DNA from: Pseudomonas graminis
Lineage (GTDB): Bacteria > Pseudomonadota > Gammaproteobacteria > Pseudomonadales > Pseudomonadaceae
Assembly: GCF_004364335.1 (NCBI RefSeq)
Contig: NZ_SOCR01000005.1
Coordinates: forward strand, 186,001-250,000
Reading direction: 5' to 3'
Length of the DNA: 64,000 bases
Part shown: piece after piece, positions 7,869 through 17,691 of the stretch
Layout: every line of letters begins with the position of its first letter
Position numbering within the stretch: the stretch's first letter is position 1
Program-made: the position numbers and the translations under genes
Notes under the pieces: model-generated
Told to the model about the DNA's origin: nothing
The model's database searches: none
The model's input: only the letters and a program-made list of their open reading frames with translations

Positions 7869-10718
7869 ATGACGCGTAGTTTCGAAATTCGCCCGGATCT
7901 GGATGAGGGCATTGATCGCAAGGTCCTCGCCCAGTTACGCAGCCGCTTCCTGGCCCTGAGCGAGAGTCGACTGGCGCGCGCGTACGAAGGCCTGTCGACG
8001 CGCCAGCAAAGCGTGCTTTCGCTGCTTCCGCTGTTTTTCCACGTCAATCATCCTTTGTTGCCGGGCTATGTGTCGGGCTCGACCCCCGCTGGCGTTTCCC
8101 ATTACGAGCCAGACGCCCATGCCCTCGCTGAAGCGCAACGCCTGACGCGGTCGTTCTCCTACAAACCACGCCGGGTGAATCCACCGCAGCCGATTCACGG
8201 CATTTTCCTGATGGGCAGCCTTGGCACCCTCGCCCAGGCCGACCAGAGCGACATGGACGTGTGGATCTGCCACGACCCGCTGCTGTCGGCAGACGAAATT
8301 CAGGAGCTGCGCAGGAAGTGCCAATCCCTCGAAAGCTGGGCCGCAAGCATGGGCGCCGAAGCGCACTTCTTTCTCGTTGATCCGGAGCGTTTTGTCGTCG
8401 GCGAGCGCGACGCGCAACTGAGCGGCGAGGACTGCGGCACGACGCAGCATTATTTGCTGCTCGACGAGTTTTATCGCACCGCCATCTGGCTGGCCGGTCG
8501 CACCCCGATGTGGTGGCTGGTGCCAGTCTATGAGGAAACGCGCTACGCGGAATACACCCATACCCTGCTGTCGAAACGCTTTATTCGCGCTGACGAAGTG
8601 CTGGACCTCGGCAACATGTCGCACATCCCGCCGGGCGAATTCATTGGCGCCGGGCTGTGGCAACTGTTCAAGGGCATCGAATCGCCCTACAAATCGGTGC
8701 TCAAGCTGCTGCTCACCGAGGTCTATGCCAGCGAGCACCCGCAGGTGCAATGCCTGAGCATGCGCTTCAAGAAAGCCGTGTTCGCCAATCGCGCCGACCT
8801 CGACGAGCTGGACCCGTACGTGATGGTGTACCGGCGCATCGAGGAATACCTGCTGGCGCGGGGTGAGCCCGAACGGCTTGAGCTGGTACGCCGCAGTTTG
8901 TACCTGAAGGTGAACAAGAAACTCACGGGTGCCACTCGCCACCGCAGCAACGGCTGGCAGCGCCTGTTGCTGGAGCGATTGGTCAATGAGTGGAACTGGG
9001 ACGAGCGTCAACTGGCGCTGCTCGACAGCCGTTGCCAATGGAAAGTGCGTCAGGTCGCCAGTGAGCGCCGCGCACTGGTTGGCGAGCTCAACTTCAGTTA
9101 CCGCTTTTTGACCCAGTTCGCTCGCGCGCAAAAAGCGGTCAACTCGATCACCAAGCGCGACATGAATGTGCTCGGGCGGCGTCTGTACGCAGCCTTCGAA
9201 CGCAAAGCCGGCAAGGTGGAATTTCTCAACCCGGGCATCGCGCCGGATCTGGCGGAAGACACGCTGACGCTGGCGCAGCGGCCGAACAAGCGCGAGCCCG
9301 GCAGGTATCAGTGGTGTCTCTACAATGGCAGTCTGAGTGCCCATGAGCTGGAGACGTTTGCGCCGATCAAGCGCAGTCGCGAGTTACTGGAACTGCTCGC
9401 GTGGTGCCATCGCAACAACGTCATCGACAGCAGCACGCGGCTTGCGCTGCACCCCGGCATCAGCGATCTGACCGAGTTCGAGCTGTTCAACCTGCAAGGC
9501 GCGTTGCAGCAGAGCATTGCGCTACCGCTCGCAATGGTCGATGAAGACGTCCTGTTGAGCCCGAGCGTACCCCGCGAAATTCTGCTGCTGGTCAACGTCG
9601 GCGTCGATCCACTCCGACATCACAAAGACCTGAACATCCTCATGACCACCGAGCGAACCGACTCGCTGAGCTACGCTGGTGTGCGCGAAAATCTGGTGCT
9701 GACCTTCGATCAGATCACCCTGAACAGCTGGAACGAGGTGCTGGTCAATCGCTTCGACGGCCCCCATGCCCTGCTGGAATGCCTGACAGAATTGTTCAAC
9801 GGCCTGCCGGAAAAGTCCGCAAGGCCTGTCATCCGCGTGCGCTGCTTTTGCCACAACCGCGCGCAGGCCATCGCCCAGCGCGTGGAGGAGCTCATCGGCA
9901 CGGCGCAACTGCTGCTGGACCGGCGCCTGAATCATCGCTATCTCATCCAGGTCGAGCAGTGGTATCACGTCCTGGAAATGATCCCCGGTCAGGTCAGTCA
10001 TGTGGTGCTGGAGCATTTGCCGGCGCTGTACGACTACCTGGGAGAAGAGCTCTCAGCCTACAGCCCGATTCATCTGGACCCCCAGGCACTGGACGACTCG
10101 GACTTGTCTCTGTTCATCCCGTACGGCCAGCCCGAGTGCATTCAGGTGTTTTACCGGATCAACGAGCCGAATGCTGACCTGTACGTGCTCGATGAGCGCA
10201 ATGCGCTATGGCATCAGCAGGTGCCTTATCACACTGAATCCAGCCTGCTGGTGCCAATTCAACGCTTTTTTCATTCGTTGATGTACCGCCGCGTGACGTT
10301 GCTGCCCCTGGATAACCCGCTGGAATCAACGTCGCTGGAGGCTTTGTATTACCGCATAACCCCTGATGGATCAGGGCGAGCGCGCCGCGTTGAGCATCGT
10401 CCGACCCCGGCGATGCTCAACGACAAATCGTTTTTTGACGTGCAGGCGATTATCGAGGAGGCGTCCCCCGGCCAGGTCAGCGTGACGCTGTACTGCGACG
10501 GGATGGAGTTTTCCGAGCTGGAGTATGGCGATCAGCTGTTCAGCGTCGTGGCCCGACGGATTCTCGAGCAGCGCCGCGAGCCGCAACGTTACCGCTGCTA
10601 CATCACCGACCTGGACCTGTCCGGGATACTGGGGGATACGCGCGGGCAAACCATCCTGGTCCTGCGCTACAAAGCCCGGCTGGAACAATCACTGAATGCC
10701 GCGATGGATGAGGTGTGA
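7869..10718 (+). CDS. cyaA: Class I adenylate cyclase
   Basis: 949 residues. It makes cyclic AMP from ATP, the ligand of Vfr/CRP-type regulators. The N-terminal catalytic half carries the class I nucleotidyltransferase core GSLGTLAQADQSDMDVWICHD (about 118-138), with the DxD metal-binding pair. The long C-terminal half is the regulatory region of the enterobacterial-type enzyme. I see no strong Shine-Dalgarno sequence before ATG 7869, suggesting low translation, as is usual for cyclases. Monocistronic, ending before a REPIN. Confidence 0.96.
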   Translation: MTRSFEIRPDLDEGIDRKVLAQLRSRFLALSESRLARAYEGLSTRQQSVLSLLPLFFHVNHPLLPGYVSGSTPAGVSHYEPDAHALAEAQRLTRSFSYKPRRVNPPQPIHGIFLMGSLGTLAQADQSDMDVWICHDPLLSADEIQELRRKCQSLESWAASMGAEAHFFLVDPERFVVGERDAQLSGEDCGTTQHYLLLDEFYRTAIWLAGRTPMWWLVPVYEETRYAEYTHTLLSKRFIRADEVLDLGNMSHIPPGEFIGAGLWQLFKGIESPYKSVLKLLLTEVYASEHPQVQCLSMRFKKAVFANRADLDELDPYVMVYRRIEEYLLARGEPERLELVRRSLYLKVNKKLTGATRHRSNGWQRLLLERLVNEWNWDERQLALLDSRCQWKVRQVASERRALVGELNFSYRFLTQFARAQKAVNSITKRDMNVLGRRLYAAFERKAGKVEFLNPGIAPDLAEDTLTLAQRPNKREPGRYQWCLYNGSLSAHELETFAPIKRSRELLELLAWCHRNNVIDSSTRLALHPGISDLTEFELFNLQGALQQSIALPLAMVDEDVLLSPSVPREILLLVNVGVDPLRHHKDLNILMTTERTDSLSYAGVRENLVLTFDQITLNSWNEVLVNRFDGPHALLECLTELFNGLPEKSARPVIRVRCFCHNRAQAIAQRVEELIGTAQLLLDRRLNHRYLIQVEQWYHVLEMIPGQVSHVVLEHLPALYDYLGEELSAYSPIHLDPQALDDSDLSLFIPYGQPECIQVFYRINEPNADLYVLDERNALWHQQVPYHTESSLLVPIQRFFHSLMYRRVTLLPLDNPLESTSLEALYYRITPDGSGRARRVEHRPTPAMLNDKSFFDVQAIIEEASPGQVSVTLYCDGMEFSELEYGDQLFSVVARRILEQRREPQRYRCYITDLDLSGILGDTRGQTILVLRYKARLEQSLNAAMDEV

Positions 10719-10768
10719 TGCCAGTGGCGGCCAGACATCAGGCCCGGCATCGCGACAGCGACCGGCCT

Positions 10769-10860
10769 TTGTGGGAGCCGGCTTGCTGGCGAAGGCGTTT
10801 AGTCAGACGCTGCAAGGGTAAATGCCAAATCCGGTTCGCCAGCAAGCCGGCTCCTACAGA
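10769..10860. repeat. REPIN: two inverted REP sequences
   Basis: GTGGGAGCCGGCTTGCTGGCGAA (10771-10793) and its inverted partner TTCGCCAGCAAGCCGGCTCCTAC (10835-10857) flank a short spacer. This is the classic Pseudomonas REP doublet, mobilised in trans by RAYT transposases. It lies between convergent genes cyaA and the DUF1289 gene. Confidence 0.9.
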
Positions 10861-10887
10861 TTCAACGTTGCAAAGGGGGGCCGTGAC

Positions 10888-11121
10888 CTAAACGCGACCG
10901 GAAGTCGCACTGCGACGCTGATCCGCCTGCCGCACGATCTCGCGGCGGCGCTCGTCGGTCGCCGCCCGCCACTCGCGGATGTCTTCGACGTGGCGCTGGC
11001 AGCCCGTGCAGACTTTGTCCTCGTCGAGCCGGCAGATGCTGATGCAGGGCGACGGCACAGCCGGGCTGACGTTGCTGAACAGGGGCTTTGGCGGTTTGAC
11101 CGGGGTTGCGCTAACGGTCAC
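10888..11121 (-). CDS. DUF1289 domain protein
   Basis: 77 residues. Four cysteines (C26, C30, C38, C41) in PCISICRLDEDKVCTGC define the DUF1289 family, a compact metal-binding motif of unknown function. It overlaps the cyaY stop by four bases (ATGA), so it is expressed with the frataxin homologue. That pairing is compatible with an iron or Fe-S related role, but this is inference from context only. Confidence 0.88.
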   Translation of the reverse strand: MTVSATPVKPPKPLFSNVSPAVPSPCISICRLDEDKVCTGCQRHVEDIREWRAATDERRREIVRQADQRRSATSGRV

Positions 11122-11474
11122 TGGCGGTTGCCATCGCTGCCGTCGAGGGCGTCGAAGTCGATTTCTTCGCCCGCCTGCTCCTTCGCCAGACGATAGAGCA
11201 TCTCGCTCAACAGCTCTTCGCTCTTGTCGCAGATCCAGTGCTTCGCTTCTTCGTCGTAATCAAAGTGAAAACCACCGGAAGCGGCCGCCAGCCACAGCTG
11301 ACGCAACGGCTCCTGACGGCTGAAAATGAACTGCGAGCCGTTTTCGAACTTCACGGTCAGCACACCGGCCGAGCTCTCAAGGTCCAGGTCCAGACCGCTC
11401 TCGTCGAAGATGTCCTGCAGCTTTTCCTGGGTGGCATCGACCAGATCGTGAAAACGGGCTTCGGTCAAACTCAT
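11118..11474 (-). CDS. cyaY: CyaY, bacterial frataxin (iron donor protein)
   Basis: 118 residues from the ATG at 11474 (protein begins MSLTEARFHDLV); the longer frame has no similarity. Frataxin fold: acidic N-terminal helix (DLVDATQEKLQDIFDESGLDLDLE) for iron binding, then the beta-sheet with GVLTVKFENGSQFIFSRQ and the conserved WLAAASGGFHF stretch. It modulates iron delivery and IscS activity in Fe-S assembly. Divergent from lptM. Confidence 0.95.
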   Translation of the reverse strand: MSLTEARFHDLVDATQEKLQDIFDESGLDLDLESSAGVLTVKFENGSQFIFSRQEPLRQLWLAAASGGFHFDYDEEAKHWICDKSEELLSEMLYRLAKEQAGEEIDFDALDGSDGNRQ

Positions 11475-11566
11475 TGCATGAACCTCAAAAGTGTCGGCGG
11501 ATGGCGCAGCGACGCACGATACGGTCGCTCCCCGGCAAATGCAAAGCCTACCCGCCCAAGTGTAAT

Positions 11567-11592
11567 TGTGGGAGCGGCTTTGTCCGGGAAGG
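11567..11592 (+). repeat. Single REP-like element
   Basis: GTGGGAGCGGCTTTGTCCGGGAA resembles the Pseudomonas REP family (GGAGC...GGCTTG-like core) but has no obvious inverted partner nearby. It lies in the cyaY/lptM divergent spacer and looks like a decayed solo REP. Confidence 0.5.
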
Positions 11593-11762
11593 CAGCAAGC
11601 GTCTCGCCCCACCGCAGGCTGCGTCAGAAATCCGCGCGCGCCGCGCAGTCTAATTGCGCAGCGGCGTCAAACCCCCGCCGGACGGGAACTCCAGCGCATA
11701 GGCAATCTGTCGGGTGGTCGGTATACTCGGGCGCAATTAATGCTTATACAAAGGATTTCGCC

Positions 11763-11927
11763 ATGAAGCGCCTGATTTCCTCCCTGGCCGCACTGCTTGC
11801 AGTTGCGTGTCTGGTCTCTGCCTGCGGTCAGAAAGGTCCACTGTATCTGCCCGACGACGACTCGTCCGCCGACGGCTCCAGCCAGACCAAGTCGCACTCG
11901 CACAAGCATCAGACTTCGACCTACTAG
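11763..11927 (+). CDS. lptM: LptM (YifL), small outer-membrane lipoprotein assisting LPS translocon assembly
   Basis: 54 residues. A lipoprotein signal (KRLISSLAALLAVACLVSAC, lipobox VSAC with Cys21) is followed directly by the family hallmark GQKGPLYLP, then a His/Ser-rich tail. LptM is known to bind and stabilise the LptD/LptE LPS translocon during oxidative maturation. Only ten bases precede lysA, so it leads the lptM-lysA-dapF-DUF484-xerC-HAD operon. The same lipoprotein-lysA-dapF arrangement is common in gamma-proteobacteria. Confidence 0.93.
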   Translation: MKRLISSLAALLAVACLVSACGQKGPLYLPDDDSSADGSSQTKSHSHKHQTSTY

Positions 11928-11936
11928 GAATCAGTC

Positions 11937-13184
11937 ATGGACGCCTTCAACTACCGCGACGGTGAGCTGTTCGCGGAAGGAGTGGCGTTGTCTGCCATCG
12001 CCGAACGCTTCGGCACGCCGACATACGTCTATTCCCGCGCGCATATCGAGGCGCAGTACCGCGCCTACGCTGATGCCCTGAGTGGCATGCCGCACCTGGT
12101 TTGCTTCGCCGTAAAAGCCAACTCAAACCTGGGCGTTCTCAATGTCCTGGCACGTCTGGGCGCGGGTTTCGACATCGTTTCCCGCGGCGAACTGGAGCGT
12201 GTACTGGCGGCGGGCGGTCAGTCCGACAAGATTGTCTTCTCCGGCGTCGGCAAGACGCGCGATGACATGCGTCGTGCGCTGGAAGTCGGCGTGCATTGCT
12301 TCAACGTCGAATCCACCGACGAACTCGAACGTCTGCAAGTCGTCGCCGCCGAAATGGGCGTGCGCGCTCCGGTGTCGTTGCGCGTCAACCCGGACGTCGA
12401 CGCCGGCACTCACCCCTACATCTCCACCGGCCTCAAGGAAAACAAATTCGGCATCGCTATCGCGGACGCCGAAGACGTTTACATCCGAGCCGCGCAGTTG
12501 CCGAATCTCGACGTCATCGGCGTCGATTGCCACATCGGTTCCCAGCTGACCACCCTTTCACCTTTCGTTGATGCACTGGATCGCTTGCTCGATCTGGTCG
12601 ATCGCCTGGGCGATTGCGGCATTCTGCTAAAGCATATCGACCTGGGCGGCGGTCTGGGCGTGCGTTATCGCGACGAGGAGCCACCACTCGCGGGCGATTA
12701 CATCAAGGCTGTGCGTGAACGCCTCGATGGCCGCGATCTGGCGCTGATGTTCGAGCCCGGCCGCTTCATCGTCGCCAATGCCGGCGTGCTGCTGACCCGC
12801 GTCGAGTATCTCAAGCACACCGAGCACAAAGATTTCGCCATCGTCGACGCCGCCATGAACGACCTGATTCGTCCGGCGCTGTATCAGGCGTGGATGGACG
12901 TGACAGCGGTCGAACCTCGCGACGGCGCCAAACGCACCTACGACATCGTCGGCCCGATCTGTGAAACCGGGGATTTCCTGGCCAAGGAGCGCGAACTCGC
13001 ACTGGCTGAAGGCGACCTGCTGGCGGTGCATTCTGCCGGCGCCTATGGCTTCGTGATGAGCTCCAACTACAACACCCGCGGGCGTACGGCGGAGGTGCTT
13101 GTGGATGGCGAGCAAGCCTTCGAAGTGCGTCGCCGTGAAACTGTGACTGAGTTGTTTGCCGGCGAAAGCCTGCTGCCGGAGTAA
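11937..13184 (+). CDS. lysA: Diaminopimelate decarboxylase
   Basis: 415 residues. It is PLP-dependent and converts meso-diaminopimelate to lysine. The PLP lysine is Lys60 in [13 protein letters not shown] and the GGGLGVRY phosphate-binding segment follow, and [15 protein letters not shown] marks the barrel. C-terminal [12 protein letters not shown] is the dimer-interface active-site motif of fold-type III decarboxylases. Within the lptM-to-HAD operon, four bases before dapF. Confidence 0.97.
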   Translation: MDAFNYRDGELFAEGVALSAIAERFGTPTYVYSRAHIEAQYRAYADALSGMPHLVCFAVKANSNLGVLNVLARLGAGFDIVSRGELERVLAAGGQSDKIVFSGVGKTRDDMRRALEVGVHCFNVESTDELERLQVVAAEMGVRAPVSLRVNPDVDAGTHPYISTGLKENKFGIAIADAEDVYIRAAQLPNLDVIGVDCHIGSQLTTLSPFVDALDRLLDLVDRLGDCGILLKHIDLGGGLGVRYRDEEPPLAGDYIKAVRERLDGRDLALMFEPGRFIVANAGVLLTRVEYLKHTEHKDFAIVDAAMNDLIRPALYQAWMDVTAVEPRDGAKRTYDIVGPICETGDFLAKERELALAEGDLLAVHSAGAYGFVMSSNYNTRGRTAEVLVDGEQAFEVRRRETVTELFAGESLLPE

Positions 13185-13188
13185 TCCC

Positions 13189-14019
13189 ATGCTGCTGCGT
13201 TTTACCAAGATGCATGGCCTGGGCAATGATTTCATGGTGCTGGACCTTGTGAGCCAACACGCGCACATTTTGCCCAAGCACGCCAAGCAATGGGGTGATC
13301 GCCATACCGGTATCGGTTTCGATCAGCTGCTACTGGTCGAGGCGCCGAACAATCCGGACGTGGACTTCCGCTACCGGATTTTCAATTCCGACGGCTCCGA
13401 AGTGGAGCAATGTGGCAATGGTGCGCGCTGCTTCGCCCGTTTCGTGCTGGACAAGCGGCTGACCGCCAAGAAGCAGATCCGCGTCGAGACCAAGAGCGGC
13501 ATCATCGAGCTGGACATCCGCAACGACGGCCAGATCAGCGTTGATATGGGCGCGCCGCGTCTGCTGCCGGCGGACATCCCGTTCGATGCGCCGGAGCAGG
13601 CCGCCAGTTATTCGCTTGATGTCGATGGCGAGACCGTCGAGCTTGCCGCCGTGTCCATGGGCAATCCCCACGCCGTGCTGCGCGTCTACGACATCAACAA
13701 TGCGCCCGTGCATGTGCTGGGGCCGAAGATCGAGAACCATCCGCGCTTCCCGGCCCGGGTAAACGTTGGATTCCTCCACGTCGTCGATCGCCAGCGCGCG
13801 CAATTGCGGGTATGGGAGCGAGGCGCCGGGGAAACCCAGGCCTGCGGCACGGGTGCCTGCGCAGCAGCGGTTGCAGCCATTACTCAGGGCTGGATGGATT
13901 CGCCAATGCTGATCGACCTGCCGGGCGGACGCCTGTCCATCGAGTGGGCCGGCCCCGGCCATTCGGTGGTGATGACTGGCCCGGCTGTCCGGGTTTACGA
14001 AGGCCAAGTACGTCTATGA
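13189..14019 (+). CDS. dapF: Diaminopimelate epimerase
   Basis: 276 residues from ATG 13189 ([15 protein letters not shown]). It interconverts LL- and meso-diaminopimelate, supplying lysA and peptidoglycan synthesis. The two catalytic cysteines are visible: about Cys75 in EQCGNGARC and about Cys219 in QACGTGACA. Directly downstream of lysA. Confidence 0.97.
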   Translation: MLLRFTKMHGLGNDFMVLDLVSQHAHILPKHAKQWGDRHTGIGFDQLLLVEAPNNPDVDFRYRIFNSDGSEVEQCGNGARCFARFVLDKRLTAKKQIRVETKSGIIELDIRNDGQISVDMGAPRLLPADIPFDAPEQAASYSLDVDGETVELAAVSMGNPHAVLRVYDINNAPVHVLGPKIENHPRFPARVNVGFLHVVDRQRAQLRVWERGAGETQACGTGACAAAVAAITQGWMDSPMLIDLPGGRLSIEWAGPGHSVVMTGPAVRVYEGQVRL

Positions 14020-14032
14020 GTGAGAGTATCCA

Positions 14033-14770
14033 ATGACCGACCAGCCTCAGACTTCAAACGACACGCCCGGCCAGTCCCCTGCCGAGGACGCAGTGCCTGC
14101 CCTTGAAGCCGAGGCGGTTGCGGCCTGGCTGCAACAACACCCTGATTTCTTCGCCGAGCACGACGAATTGCTGGCGATGATGCGCGTGCCGCACCAACGA
14201 GGCGACACCGTCTCGCTGGTCGAGCGCCAGCTCAAACTGCTGCGCGAGCGCAACATCGAGATGCGTCACCGGCTCTCTCAACTGATGGACGTGGCCCGAG
14301 ACAACGACCGGCTGTTCGAAAAAACCCGCAGGCTGATTCTCGATCTGATGGACGCGACCAGTCTGGAAGAGATCGTCATCTGCGTGGAAGACAGCCTGCG
14401 CCAGGAGTTTCAGGTGCCCTTCGTCAGCCTTATCCTGTTCAGCGACAACCCAATGACCGTCGGCCGCTGGGTGAGCGCCGCCGACGCGCAGAAAGCCATT
14501 GGCGGGCTGATGTCCGGCGGCAAGACCCTGTGCGGCGCACTGCGTGAGCATGAACTCGAGTTTCTGTTCGGCAGCGAGCAAGCCAAGGAAGTCGGCTCAA
14601 CGGCCCTGGCCGCCCTCACCCATCAGGGCCTGCACGGCGTTCTGGCGATCGGCAGCCGGGATCCGCAGCATTACAAAAGCTCGGTCGGTACGCTGTTTCT
14701 CAGTTACATCGCCGATGTGCTTAGCCGCCTGCTGCCACGCTTCACCCATTCGCTGCGTTCGGTTCACTAG
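14033..14770 (+). CDS. DUF484 family GAF-like protein
   Basis: 245 residues. An acidic linker is followed by the [12 protein letters not shown] motif characteristic of DUF484 and a GAF-like domain (about 90-240). The family is almost always sandwiched between dapF and xerC, exactly as here, with a two-base gap to xerC. Its biochemical role is not established; the GAF-like fold suggests ligand binding or protein interaction. Confidence 0.9.
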   Translation: MTDQPQTSNDTPGQSPAEDAVPALEAEAVAAWLQQHPDFFAEHDELLAMMRVPHQRGDTVSLVERQLKLLRERNIEMRHRLSQLMDVARDNDRLFEKTRRLILDLMDATSLEEIVICVEDSLRQEFQVPFVSLILFSDNPMTVGRWVSAADAQKAIGGLMSGGKTLCGALREHELEFLFGSEQAKEVGSTALAALTHQGLHGVLAIGSRDPQHYKSSVGTLFLSYIADVLSRLLPRFTHSLRSVH

Positions 14771-14772
14771 TC

Positions 14773-15678
14773 ATGGAGCGGCAACTGGACGCGTACTGCA
14801 CGCACCTGCGCAGTGAGCGCCAAGTGTCGAGCCATACGCTTGAAGCCTATCGCCGCGACCTGAATAAAGTCCTGGCGTTCTGCGAAAAGCAGCACATCGA
14901 CACGTGGAAGGCGCTGGATATTCAGGCCATGCGCAGCCTGGTCGCTCGCCTTCATCAGCAGGGCCAATCCTCGCGCAGCCTGGCCAGACTGCTGTCAGCC
15001 GTTCGCGGCTTTTATCACTACCTCAACCGCGAAGGCTTCTGCGATCACGATCCGGCCAATGGCCTGTCACCGCCCAAGGGCGAGCGTCGCCTGCCGAAAA
15101 CTCTCGATGCCGACCGCGCCCTGCAACTGCTTGAAGGCGGGGTCGAAGACGATTTTCTGGCCCGGCGCGATCAGGCCATCCTCGAGCTGTTCTATTCCTC
15201 AGGCCTGCGGCTGTCCGAGCTGACCGGGCTGAACTGTGCAGACCTGGATCTGGCGGAAGGTCTCGTGCAGGTCCTCGGCAAAGGCAGCAAAAGCCGCGTT
15301 TTACCGGTCGGCCGAAAGGCCCGGGAAGCGCTGGAGGAATGGCTCAAGCAACGGGCGCTGGCCAATCCGCAGGACGATGCAGTGTTCGTCAGCCAGCAAG
15401 GTCGCCGTCTGGGGCCGCGCTCGATCCAACTGCGGGTCAAGGCCGCCGGCGAACGCGAGTTGGGCCAGAACCTGCACCCGCACATGCTTCGTCATTCTTT
15501 CGCCAGTCACTTGCTGGAGTCGTCCCAGGACCTGCGCGCCGTGCAGGAGCTGCTGGGCCACGCCGATATCGCCACCACTCAGATCTACACCCATCTGGAT
15601 TTCCAGCATCTGGCCACGGTGTATGACAGCGCCCATCCACGGGCCAAGCGCAAAGGTAACGTCGATAATGAGCATTAA
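14773..15678 (+). CDS. xerC: Tyrosine recombinase XerC
   Basis: 301 residues. It resolves chromosome dimers at dif with XerD. The N-terminal SAM-like core-binding domain (1-90) precedes the catalytic domain with Arg in [24 protein letters not shown] (His/Arg), [14 protein letters not shown] and nucleophile Tyr272. Coupled in an operon with dapF and DUF484; its 3' end overlaps the HAD gene by 11 bases. Confidence 0.96.
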   Translation: MERQLDAYCTHLRSERQVSSHTLEAYRRDLNKVLAFCEKQHIDTWKALDIQAMRSLVARLHQQGQSSRSLARLLSAVRGFYHYLNREGFCDHDPANGLSPPKGERRLPKTLDADRALQLLEGGVEDDFLARRDQAILELFYSSGLRLSELTGLNCADLDLAEGLVQVLGKGSKSRVLPVGRKAREALEEWLKQRALANPQDDAVFVSQQGRRLGPRSIQLRVKAAGERELGQNLHPHMLRHSFASHLLESSQDLRAVQELLGHADIATTQIYTHLDFQHLATVYDSAHPRAKRKGNVDNEH

Positions 15679-16363
15679 GCTGATCACCTTCGATCTGGAC
15701 GACACGCTGTGGGAAACCGCACCGGCCATTGTCAGTGCTGAAGCCAAGTTGCGTGAGTGGCTGGCTGCCAACGCACCAAAACTCGGGGCGGTTCCAGTCG
15801 AGCACCTGTGGGAAATCCGCTCGCGACTCATCGAAGAGGATCCGACGTTCAAGCACCGGATCAGTTCGTTGCGCCGCACGGTGCTTTTTCACGCTCTTGA
15901 GGATGCCGGGTATGGTCATGCCCAAGCCCATGAGCTGGCGGATCAAAGCTTTGAAGTGTTCCTTCAGGGGCGACACCAGTTGGACATCTTTCCTGAAGTG
16001 GTTCCGACGCTGGAGATCCTGACCAAGTCTTACACGCTGGGTGTCGTGACCAACGGCAATGCCGACGTCCGCCGCCTCGGCCTGGCCGACTATTTCGCCT
16101 TCGCGCTGTGCGCCGAAGACCTGGGCATCGGCAAACCCGACCCTGCGCCTTTCGTCGAAGCGCTGAAGCGGGGCAATGCCGATGCCAGCCAGGCCGTGCA
16201 TGTCGGTGATCATCCGGGTGACGACATCGCCGGCGCTCAACAGGCGGGCATGCGGGCTATCTGGTACAACCCCGGCGGCAAGGTATGGGAAGCTGAAAGA
16301 GCGCCGGATGCCGTAATCAACAGCCTGACGCAATTGCCCGAGGTGCTGACGCGCTGGGGCTGA
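15668..16363 (+). CDS. HAD-superfamily phosphatase (YigB-like)
   Basis: 231 residues from ATG 15668, overlapping xerC by 11 bases. Nucleophile Asp9 in FDLDDTLW, motif II TNGNAD, motif III Lys in GKPDPAPF and motif [13 protein letters not shown] are all present, so it should be catalytically active. E. coli YigB, also next to xerC, dephosphorylates FMN and other phosphates; substrate here is inferred from position and not shown. Confidence 0.9.
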   Translation: MSIKLITFDLDDTLWETAPAIVSAEAKLREWLAANAPKLGAVPVEHLWEIRSRLIEEDPTFKHRISSLRRTVLFHALEDAGYGHAQAHELADQSFEVFLQGRHQLDIFPEVVPTLEILTKSYTLGVVTNGNADVRRLGLADYFAFALCAEDLGIGKPDPAPFVEALKRGNADASQAVHVGDHPGDDIAGAQQAGMRAIWYNPGGKVWEAERAPDAVINSLTQLPEVLTRWG

Positions 16364-16394
16364 TCAATAAGTCCCGCTTCGTGCACGCCGCTTT

Positions 16395-16485
16395 TTGTAG
16401 GAGCGCGCTTGCCCGCGAACTGCGGTAGGTCAGCTACACATTTATATCAGGCACATCGCGATTCGCGGGCAAGCCCGCTCCTGCA
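16395..16485. repeat. REPIN
   Basis: GTAGGAGCGCGCTTGCCCGCGAA (16397-16419) and inverted ATTCGCGGGCAAGCCCGCTCC (16461-16481) form a doublet. It belongs to the main REP family of this window (core GGAGCGCGCTTGCCCGCG) and lies between convergent genes. Confidence 0.9.
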
Positions 16486-16537
16486 GCATTGCCCGACGCC
16501 AGTACCTGACAACTAAACGACCCGAATCGCAGGCAAT

Positions 16538-16566
16538 AAAAAACCCGCAGCGACAGCGGGTTTTTC
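16538..16566. terminator. Bidirectional intrinsic terminator (HAD gene / sutA)
   Basis: AAAAACCCGC-loop-GCGGGTTTTT stem flanked by A- and T-tracts. It is positioned to end both the xerC operon (plus) and sutA (minus). Confidence 0.85.
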
Positions 16567-16587
16567 ATCAAGCGCGCAGCAGGTCCC

Positions 16588-16917
16588 TTAGATGGGACGG
16601 CTGCCGTACTTGTTGTCGGGCTTCTTGGGCGGATCGGCGACCACGTTGGCCTCCACTTCCACGACCTTGCCCCCGCGAGCCAGGAACTCTTCCATCGCGC
16701 GAGCCAGAGCATCACGCTCTTTATTCTTGGCTTCCACGCTGGGCAATTCGTCGACCGAGACGGCAGCCTTGGCCTTGCCTTTGGCCGGAGTCGCAGAGAC
16801 TTCAGCGCTGTCGTCGACCTCCACTACATCTTCATCGGACGCCGCAGCAAGCCCCTCGCCGCCCTCCTCGTCTTCCAGCTCGTCTTCCAGACCTTCTTCG
16901 ATGTCGTCGTCGCTCAT
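16588..16917 (-). CDS. sutA: SutA, RNA polymerase-binding transcriptional regulator of slow growth
   Basis: 109 residues. A very acidic disordered N-terminus, a central helix ELPSVEAKNKERDALARAMEEFL and a conserved basic tail ending DPPKKPDNKYGSRPI match SutA as I recall it from P. aeruginosa. SutA binds RNA polymerase and boosts ribosomal and other gene expression in starving cells. No membrane segments. Assignment rests on remembered sequence features. Confidence 0.85.
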   Translation of the reverse strand: MSDDDIEEGLEDELEDEEGGEGLAAASDEDVVEVDDSAEVSATPAKGKAKAAVSVDELPSVEAKNKERDALARAMEEFLARGGKVVEVEANVVADPPKKPDNKYGSRPI

Positions 16918-17010
16918 GTTCTACCTCATGACTTGCGAAAGCAGATTAGTTATAGCCCAGCCGGGCTTGATTTCTTGAACAGCCGGAAAAAATTCAACTA
17001 CCGTGTACTT

Positions 17011-17442
17011 TCAGCGGTCGTGTTCGTCACCCTGAAGCGTGACGAGGACTTTACGGGCACCACCTGCATCGCGGTGCTCGCCCAGATAAATACCTTGCCA
17101 TGTGCCCAACGCCAGCCGTCCATTTGTAACCGGCAATGTAAGCTGGCAGCCAAGCAGACTGGCTTTGAAGTGCGCCGGCAGATCATCGGGCCCTTCGTCG
17201 TCATGCTCATAGCCGTCTCGCCCCTGGGGCACCAGACGGTTGAAGAAACGCTCGAAATCACGACGTACCGCCGGGTCGGCGTTCTCGTTGACAGTCAACG
17301 AGGCCGAAGTGTGTTGCAACCAGACATGCAGCAGGCCAATGCGGCATTCGCGTAATTCACGAACGCCCGCAACAATCTCGTCAGTCACCACATGGAAACC
17401 ACGAGGCCTTGCCCGCAGCGTGATCAAGGTCTGTTGCCACAT
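17011..17442 (-). CDS. yjbQ: YjbQ/UPF0047 family protein
   Basis: 143 residues. Family motifs are present: GLLHVWLQHTSASLTVNENADP, the metal-site histidines around it, and GTWQGIYLGEHRDAGG. E. coli YjbQ has weak thiamin-phosphate synthase activity when overproduced, but the true function is uncertain. Monocistronic, 249 bases from the amtB stop. Confidence 0.9.
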   Translation of the reverse strand: MWQQTLITLRARPRGFHVVTDEIVAGVRELRECRIGLLHVWLQHTSASLTVNENADPAVRRDFERFFNRLVPQGRDGYEHDDEGPDDLPAHFKASLLGCQLTLPVTNGRLALGTWQGIYLGEHRDAGGARKVLVTLQGDEHDR

Positions 17443-17651
17443 ACCGTTCTCCGCCCTTCGGCGCGCATTCTAACGCGCTGGAAAAAAAAACAAAGTGCGT
17501 AATGAGCGACGACTTTCAGGAGCGCTGAACAAGGGCATTTATGCCCTCTCAAGCATCGAGAATCGTCAGGTTAGGCCGAACATTGCAGCGGATGTTCCTG
17601 CCGGGAACGCCCGCCCGCTGTGCGGACATCCCTATCGACAAACGTCAGACA

Positions 17652-17682
17652 AAAAAATGCCCGGAGACCCGGGCATTTTTTC
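17652..17682 (-). terminator. Terminator after amtB
   Basis: A-tract, stem ATGCCCGG/CCGGGCAT with a tight loop, and a T-tract on both strands. On the minus strand it follows the amtB stop by about ten bases. Confidence 0.85.
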
Positions 17683-17691
17683 ACGCGTGGA

